Shown piece by piece: positions 14,849-19,347 of a stretch of 19,347 nt of DNA; position 1 is the stretch's first letter, and each line of letters begins with the position of its first letter. Origin of the DNA: an uncultured Collinsella sp. (lineage in GTDB: Bacteria; Actinomycetota; Coriobacteriia; Coriobacteriales; Coriobacteriaceae). A model generated the notes under the pieces. That model was given only the letters and a program-made list of their open reading frames with translations, did not search any database and was not told where the DNA came from. The stretch spans positions 1 to 19,347 of the forward strand of contig CABUSL010000025.1 of the NCBI GenBank assembly GCA_902494295.1, in the 5' to 3' direction. A program made the translations under genes and the position numbers.

Positions 14849-15346
14849 CTAGCGCTCGCGAGCAACGATGAGCTGGTCCATCTCTTCGACATGCACGCCA
14901 ACGGAGCCCTTGATGCTTGAGAACTCAACGGAGTTGCACACCAAGATGGGAACCGTCACATCGTAGCCCTCGGCAGCAATTGCCTCGCGATCGAACTCAA
15001 TGAGCACATCGCCCTTATGGACGATGTCACCCACTTGCGCATGTACGGTAAAGTGCTTGCCCTCGAGCTGAACAGTGTCCACACCAACGTGGATGAGCAC
15101 GTCCAGGCCATCGACCGTGTTAAGCGCAACGGCGTGTCCCGTGGGAAAAATGGCCTCGACCTTCGCGTCAGCCGGCGCGATCACGCGCGTACCCGTAGGC
15201 TGAATCGCCACGCCCTGGCCCAAAAGTCCGGTGGCAAACGTCTGGTCGTTTACCTCGGAAAGCGGAATGACGTCGCCCGAGATGGGAGCATCCAGCGTAA
15301 GGACTCGACCACGCATACCAAAAGACCTTAGGACTTTAGTGAACAT
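14849..15346 (-). CDS. crr: PTS glucose-type EIIA component
   Basis: The 165-residue product is a stand-alone EIIA(Glc)-family protein. It accepts phosphate from HPr and passes it to an EIIB in sugar uptake, and can act as a regulator. The phosphorylated histidine is His86 in LIHVGVDTVQLEGKHF, and His71 in FPTGHAV is the paired active-site histidine. The N-terminal APISG and the ending GSVGVHV are also usual. No EIIB or EIIC partner is in the window. I chose the ATG at 15346 (MFTKVLRS), with GAGG about 6 bases upstream; the ATG at 15316 (MRGRVLTL) would be 10 residues shorter and is possible. The gene lies 71 bp after glmM on the same strand, upstream of nagB, which suggests a link to amino-sugar uptake. 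The symbol follows family usage; orthology to E. coli crr is not certain. Confidence 0.9.
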   Translation of the reverse strand: MFTKVLRSFGMRGRVLTLDAPISGDVIPLSEVNDQTFATGLLGQGVAIQPTGTRVIAPADAKVEAIFPTGHAVALNTVDGLDVLIHVGVDTVQLEGKHFTVHAQVGDIVHKGDVLIEFDREAIAAEGYDVTVPILVCNSVEFSSIKGSVGVHVEEMDQLIVARER

Positions 15347-15375
15347 GCTCCCCCTCGGACATACCAATCAATCAA

Positions 15376-15404
15376 AATAACCTTAACAGTTTACCACTTG
15401 GCAA
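15376..15404 (-). promoter_or_regulatory. Possible promoter of the EIIA gene
   Basis: On the minus strand TTGCCA (15404-15399) and GTTATT (15381-15376) are 17 bp apart, placing a start about 20 bp upstream of the EIIA start codon. The -35 is good and the -10 moderate; an 18-bp spacing to TTATTT is equally possible. Confidence 0.45.
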
Positions 15405-15417
15405 CGGTTTTTGACCA

Positions 15418-16755
15418 TTAGGGAAGTTCGCGCTTGACAACCTCGACGATGTCGTCGACAACGCGCTGGGTCAGCTCGTGCGTCTCGGCCTCGGCCATCA
15501 CGCGGACCAGCGGCTCGGTACCGCTCGGACGCACCAGAATGCGGCCGCGGCCGTCAAGCTCCTTCTCGGCAGCAGCGACGGCATCCCAGATGGGCTGGCA
15601 ATCGTCCAGACCAGCCTTGTTGTCCGAATGCACGTTGACGAGTACCTGCGGGTACTTCTTCATGATGCCGGCAAGGTCGGTGAGGGTACGACCGGTGCGC
15701 TTGAGCACGGCCAGCAGCTGCAGAGCCGTCACCAGGCCGTCACCGGTGGTGTTGTGCTCCAGGAAGATGATGTGGCCGGACTGTTCACCGCCGATGACGG
15801 CGCCATCCGCGAGCATGCGCTCCAAAACGTAGCGGTCGCCCACGGCGGTCTGGACCATCTCGAAGCCCTGCTCCTTCATGGCGATGGAGAAGCCTAGGTT
15901 GCACATAACGGTCGAGACAATCTCGGAGTTGGCGAGCTTGCCGCGAGCGGCCAGGTCGGAACCGCAGATGGCCAGGATGTAGTCGCCATCGATCTCGTTG
16001 CCCTCGCTGTCCACGAACAGCACGCGGTCGGCGTCGCCGTCGTGGGCCAGACCGATATCAGCATGGGTGCGCAGCACGAGCTCGCGCAGGGGCTCGAGGT
16101 GCGTAGAGCCGCACTCGACATTGATGTCGGTGCCGCAGTAATCGGTGTTGATGGCATGGACCGTGGCACCCAGGCGCTGCAGCGCGGCGGGCGTGGTCTG
16201 GCAGGAAGCACCGTGACCGCAGTCGACGGCAACGACCAGGCCATCGAGCCTCAGGCCATCAAGCGTATCGATGGCGTGGTCGACGTATGCCTTGCGAGCG
16301 TCCTTCATCTTGATGATGTGGCCCACGCCGGCACCGGTCGGCAGCGTGTCGGCAGCCATAGCTTCCTCGGACATGACCCAGGCGCTGATCTCTTCCTCGA
16401 CAGCATCGGGGAGCTTCATACCCTTGCGGCTAAAGAACTTGATGCCGTTGAACTCCGGCGGATTATGCGAAGCAGAGATGACGATGCCGCCGTCGAGCTC
16501 GTTTTGAACAGTGAGCAGTGCCACGGCAGGCGTGGGGATGACGCCGCAGCAATGCGGGCGGCCGCCCTCCGCCATAATGCCGGCGGTCAGAGCGCTCTCG
16601 AGCATGGTGCCCGAAAGGCGCGTGTCACGGCCGATGCAGATGTCCGGACCAAGAAACTTGGTCGCCGCACGACCAAGACGAAACGCGAGGTCGCACGAGA
16701 GGTCGGCGTTGGCGACGCCGCGGACGCCATCGGTACCGAAGATGTTCTGGGGCAT
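15418..16755 (-). CDS. glmM: Phosphoglucosamine mutase
   Basis: The 445-residue enzyme interconverts glucosamine-6-phosphate and glucosamine-1-phosphate, leading to UDP-N-acetylglucosamine for peptidoglycan. All four signatures of the alpha-D-phosphohexomutase family are visible: FGTDGVRG at 6-13; the catalytic phosphoserine loop ISASHNP with Ser96; the magnesium-binding DGDADR at 239-244; and the sugar-binding GEQSGH (323-328) and phosphate-binding RPSGTEP (409-415). The GEQSGH form separates GlmM from phosphomannomutases. The start at 16755 (MPQNIFGTDG) follows AAGGAG by 7 bases; an ATG 18 bp further up has no such site. The gene begins only 49 bp beyond the rplM-rpsI terminator. No separate promoter is obvious there, so it may depend partly on read-through. 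Confidence 0.96.
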   Translation of the reverse strand: MPQNIFGTDGVRGVANADLSCDLAFRLGRAATKFLGPDICIGRDTRLSGTMLESALTAGIMAEGGRPHCCGVIPTPAVALLTVQNELDGGIVISASHNPPEFNGIKFFSRKGMKLPDAVEEEISAWVMSEEAMAADTLPTGAGVGHIIKMKDARKAYVDHAIDTLDGLRLDGLVVAVDCGHGASCQTTPAALQRLGATVHAINTDYCGTDINVECGSTHLEPLRELVLRTHADIGLAHDGDADRVLFVDSEGNEIDGDYILAICGSDLAARGKLANSEIVSTVMCNLGFSIAMKEQGFEMVQTAVGDRYVLERMLADGAVIGGEQSGHIIFLEHNTTGDGLVTALQLLAVLKRTGRTLTDLAGIMKKYPQVLVNVHSDNKAGLDDCQPIWDAVAAAEKELDGRGRILVRPSGTEPLVRVMAEAETHELTQRVVDDIVEVVKRELP

Positions 16756-16803
16756 AGGATCGCTCCTTCCCAAGTGGACAAAACGCAGTCGCCCACCCTA
16801 GTC

Positions 16804-16848
16804 GAAAAAGAAAAGCGGGACCCGCCGAGCAATCGGCAGGCCCCGCTT
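16804..16848 (-). terminator. Rho-independent terminator of rplM-rpsI
   Basis: On the minus strand a 16-bp stem (16848-16833 with 16828-16813, two G-T wobbles) with a 4-nt loop is followed by TTTTCTTTTTC. It lies 30 bp after the rpsI stop and is one of the strongest terminators in the window. Confidence 0.93.
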
Positions 16849-16878
16849 GTACATTGTATCTCGTAAGGAGATAAAACC

Positions 16879-17274
<396 letters not shown>

Positions 17275-17276
17275 CT

Positions 17277-17720
17277 TTAAGCCTCCAGCTCAATCTTCGT
17301 GGGGTTCTGGGCAGCATGCGGATGCTCGGCACCAGCGTAGACCTTAAGCTTGGTCATCTGGGCACGGCCGAGGGTGGTCTTGGGCAGCATGCCGCGAACG
17401 GCGCGCTCGATGACCTTCTCCGGGTGCTTCTCCATAGCCTGGCGGAAGCTCTCAGCCTTGAGGCCGCCGTTGTAGCCGCTGTGGCGATAATAGGTCTTCG
17501 TGTCGGCCTTGTTACCGGTAAGCTGGACCTTATCGGCGTTGATGACGACAACGAAGTCGCCGCAGTCGCTGTTGGGCGTGAACTGGGGCTTGTTCTTACC
17601 GCGCAGGATCATTGCGATCTGGGTGGCAAGACGGCCCAGGACAGCACCATCGGCGTCGACGAGAACCCAGTTGCGCTGGACCTCGCCCTGCTTGGCGTAG
17701 TGAGTCGATTTCGAAATCAC
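17277..17720 (-). CDS. rplM: 50S ribosomal protein L13
   Basis: The 147-residue protein is an early-assembly component of the large subunit. WVLVDADGAVLGRLATQIA near residues 18-36, the GDFVVVINADKVQLTGNK stretch and VRGMLPKTTLGR are characteristic. It starts with GTG, fixed by GGAGGAG 5-6 bases upstream. It is the first gene of the rplM-rpsI unit, with a clear promoter about 70 bp upstream and a short structured leader. Confidence 0.98.
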   Translation of the reverse strand: MISKSTHYAKQGEVQRNWVLVDADGAVLGRLATQIAMILRGKNKPQFTPNSDCGDFVVVINADKVQLTGNKADTKTYYRHSGYNGGLKAESFRQAMEKHPEKVIERAVRGMLPKTTLGRAQMTKLKVYAGAEHPHAAQNPTKIELEA

Positions 17721-17748
17721 TTAGACTCCTCCATGTACAGTACGTGTT

Positions 17749-17780
17749 GTTACAGAGATTCACGGGGCTCTGCAAGTAAC
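17749..17780 (-). promoter_or_regulatory. 5' leader hairpin of rplM-rpsI
   Basis: GTTAC...CAGAG pairs with CTCTG.TAAC (17780-17768 with 17757-17749), leaving a 4-nt bulge and a 10-nt loop. From the promoter position the structure would begin at about the first transcribed base. It could stabilise the mRNA or serve in feedback control by a ribosomal protein; the latter is inference. Confidence 0.45.
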
Positions 17781-17786
17781 CCGTCC

Positions 17787-17814
17787 ATATTACCCCGCTC
17801 GCCGTACGAGTCAA
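17787..17814 (-). promoter_or_regulatory. Promoter of rplM-rpsI
   Basis: On the minus strand TTGACT (17814-17809) and TAATAT (17792-17787) are 16 bp apart. Each is a 5-of-6 match to the housekeeping sigma consensus. Transcription would start near 17780. This is the most convincing promoter in the window. Confidence 0.8.
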
Positions 17815-17914
17815 CAGGTATTTTGGCTCCGACCAGAGTTTCTGCACATGTCATCCACGAGCTGTGATTTTTCCAGCTCTTTAGCTGTTTTCATTTTTTG
17901 ATGGTTCGTCGTCG

Positions 17915-18793
17915 TTAGCGCTCAACGAACTCTTGGATTTCCGCGAGCAGGCGCTTTGCCTCCTGGCGGCCCTGAATATACAGGTCCAAAAGCTTTGCCG
18001 GATCGTGCTCGATATGGCCGACCTCGACCGGCTTTTGCGGAGCGACGACCAACGCACGGCCCTCGCGCTCATACTTCCACAGGTGCATGCGCTGGATGTT
18101 GTAACGGTCATGGCGCGTCTCGATAGCCTCGAGCAGATAGGGGTAGTCGGCATAACGCGCACGCGCGGCCGGCAAAAACTCGTAGGGCTTTTTCTCATAC
18201 GAACGGTCCTGCGTGACGATGACGACCGCACGGTCGAAGCCCGCCTCCTCGAGCACATGCTCGATGGGGACCGAATCGGCAACGCCACCGTCGACGTATT
18301 TGTGTCCGTCGATCTCGACCGGAGGCGTCACCAGCGGCAACGAAGTCGAGGCGCGCACGGCGTCGAGATCGAGCACGGCGCTTTTGACCGGAAGGTACGC
18401 GGCGGTTCCGAACAGCATGTCCGTCGCGACGGCGTACATCTCGATGGGGCTCGCATCGAACGTCTCGTTGTCAAAGGGGTCCAGGCGGTCCTGGACATCG
18501 TTGAAGATGAAGTCGTAACCCACAATGGAGCCCGTGGACGCAAACGATGCGGCGCCCATGAAGCGGCTATCGTTGCAGAAAGCCAGGTTGATGCGGTTGG
18601 CACGGCCGATCTGGTGCGACTTGTAGTTCACGCCGTTGAGGGCGCCGGCCGATACGCCATATACCGCCGGAATCTCGACGCCGGCCTCCATGAGAACGTC
18701 GAGCACGCCCGCGGTAAACTGCCCGCGAAAACTGCCACCCTCCAAGACGAGCGCGACCTTGCCGGCGTTCTTTGCCTTATCTTCTGCAGTCAT
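17915..18793 (-). CDS. Patatin-like phospholipase family protein
   Basis: The 292-residue protein is a patatin-family serine acyl hydrolase of the bacterial YjjU/RssA-like kind. The oxyanion-hole motif GGSFRG is at 19-24, the nucleophile elbow GVSAG at 46-50 (Ser48), and the catalytic Asp lies in YVDGGVADSVPI at about 166-177. It therefore has a complete Ser-Asp dyad. The substrate is probably a lipid ester, but this is not shown by sequence. No signal peptide or membrane segment is visible, so it is probably cytoplasmic. AGGAGG lies 5 bases before the ATG. It is upstream of rplM on the same strand, but the ribosomal promoter between them suggests separate transcription. No strong terminator follows it; the small CAGCT/AGCTG hairpin near 17873-17887 has its T tract on the plus strand. 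Confidence 0.9.
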   Translation of the reverse strand: MTAEDKAKNAGKVALVLEGGSFRGQFTAGVLDVLMEAGVEIPAVYGVSAGALNGVNYKSHQIGRANRINLAFCNDSRFMGAASFASTGSIVGYDFIFNDVQDRLDPFDNETFDASPIEMYAVATDMLFGTAAYLPVKSAVLDLDAVRASTSLPLVTPPVEIDGHKYVDGGVADSVPIEHVLEEAGFDRAVVIVTQDRSYEKKPYEFLPAARARYADYPYLLEAIETRHDRYNIQRMHLWKYEREGRALVVAPQKPVEVGHIEHDPAKLLDLYIQGRQEAKRLLAEIQEFVER

Positions 18794-18910
18794 ATTGACC
18801 TCCTGCGATTACGTTTGGCTTTCTTCTACCCAGTTTTGGGATGGAGGGCGCATAGGTTTTGGAGTTGAGGAGGACGGGGCAGCCTAGCCACCCCCAGAGC
18901 ATGAGTTGCC

Positions 18911-18931
18911 GCCGGGAAAGCGTATCCCGGC
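18911..18931. other. 7-bp hairpin upstream of the repeat modules
   Basis: GCCGGGA pairs with TCCCGGC around a 7-nt loop. It lies 14 bp before the first module and 118 bp upstream of the patatin gene. It may mark the boundary of the repeat region. Confidence 0.4.
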
Positions 18932-18944
18932 CTGCGTTGCCAAG

Positions 18945-19155
18945 GCGTTTTCTTTACGCCCGCGCCCTGCATAGAGTTCGATTCTCCGCGGTACGGGGGT
19001 GGCGTTGGCGCGGGGTATTGCCGGTCGTCATCCCATCGGCATCGCATCTATATAGGGCTGGAGCTTTGCGCGGAGAATCCGCGTATTTGCTTCGCAAATC
19101 CGCACCGGCTTCGGCCGCCTGCCGGCGCCCTCGCCCGCGGGCTAAAAACGCTCAC
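18945..19155. repeat. Tandem module copy 1 (constant, variable, constant)
   Basis: The module consists of a 48-nt block A (18945-18992), a 72-nt core (18993-19064), a 72-nt block B (19065-19136) and a 19-nt spacer. Blocks A and B recur identically 211 bp downstream. ATTCTCCGCG near the end of A is the exact reverse complement of CGCGGAGAAT at the start of B (11 bp with the flanking G-C), so the core would form a loop. Block B also holds three local hairpins, one with a C(TTCG)G tetraloop at 19106-19117. No credible gene lies inside. Confidence 0.85.
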
Positions 19156-19347
19156 GCGTTTTCTTTACGCCCGCGCCCTGCATAGAGTTCGATTCTCCGC
19201 GGTGCGGGGAATCCTTTGATGCGGGGCTTGGCCGGCTTAAATTCGATAAACATCGCATCCGTTTTGAGTCGAAGGTTTGCGCGGAGAATCCGCGTATTTG
19301 CTTCGCAAATCCGCACCGGCTTCGGCCGCCTGCCGGCGCCCTCGCCC
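19156..19347. repeat. Tandem module copy 2, running to the window edge
   Basis: Block A (19156-19203) and block B (19276-19347) are identical to copy 1 at an offset of 211. The 72-nt core (19204-19275) has exactly the same length but matches copy 1 at only about 42 of 72 positions without gaps. A 7-bp hairpin, AAAACGC/GCGTTTT (19145-19162), straddles the junction of the two modules. The window ends at the last base seen to be shared, so further copies may follow. Confidence 0.85.

Noticed and set aside
18971..18990. GAGTTCGATTCTC in block A, resembling a tRNA T-loop
   Set aside because: Only three stem pairs form, and no cloverleaf can be built around it in either module copy.
18945..19347. 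CRISPR-like repeat array
   Set aside because: The repeated blocks are 48 and 72 nt, the variable cores are 72 nt and homologous to each other, and there are no cas genes. This does not fit a CRISPR array.

Overview
The window is bacterial chromosomal DNA with high GC and mostly C/G-ending codons. The gene content suggests a gut actinobacterium of the class Coriobacteriia, most like Collinsella: a type III glutamine synthetase, a B12-dependent methionine synthase whose activation domain is a separate gene, a UPF0210 protein and a very large STAND/BTAD regulator. The assignment rests on gene content and style; no rRNA or tRNA gene is present to confirm it.

Layout. Bases 1-450 hold a terminator of an unseen left-hand gene, an inverted-repeat pair (110-329) and the terminator of glnN, but no convincing gene. 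glnN (451-2538, minus) diverges from a plus-strand methionine/one-carbon group: metF, a stand-alone MetH activation-domain gene overlapping it by one base, and metH without that domain. The shared 426-bp glnN-metF spacer contains a four-box, 11-bp-periodic dyad resembling an actinobacterial GlnR operator, and a separate 62-nt imperfect hairpin. A UPF0210 gene follows metH. Then come a 134-nt nested perfect palindrome (8684-8817), a SAM-dependent methyltransferase gene with atypical codon use, and a small CRM-domain (YhbY) gene ending in a strong terminator.

From 10400 rightward every gene is on the minus strand. In transcription order these are a patatin-like phospholipase (17915-18793), rplM-rpsI with a clear promoter and terminator, glmM, a PTS EIIA(Glc)-type protein, nagB, and a 999-residue STAND-ATPase/BTAD regulator. 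glmM and nagB draw on the same metabolite, glucosamine-6-phosphate, for cell-wall synthesis and catabolism respectively, with a sugar-PTS component between them.

The right end (18945-19347) is gene-free. It holds two tandem modules of 211-bp period in which constant blocks of 48 and 72 nt are identical while the 72-nt core between them differs at about 40% of positions. The window stops at or inside the second copy of the constant block. These modules, the palindrome at 8684-8817 and the inverted repeat at 110-329 are the least explained parts of the window. No CRISPR array, phage gene, transposase or defence system was recognised.
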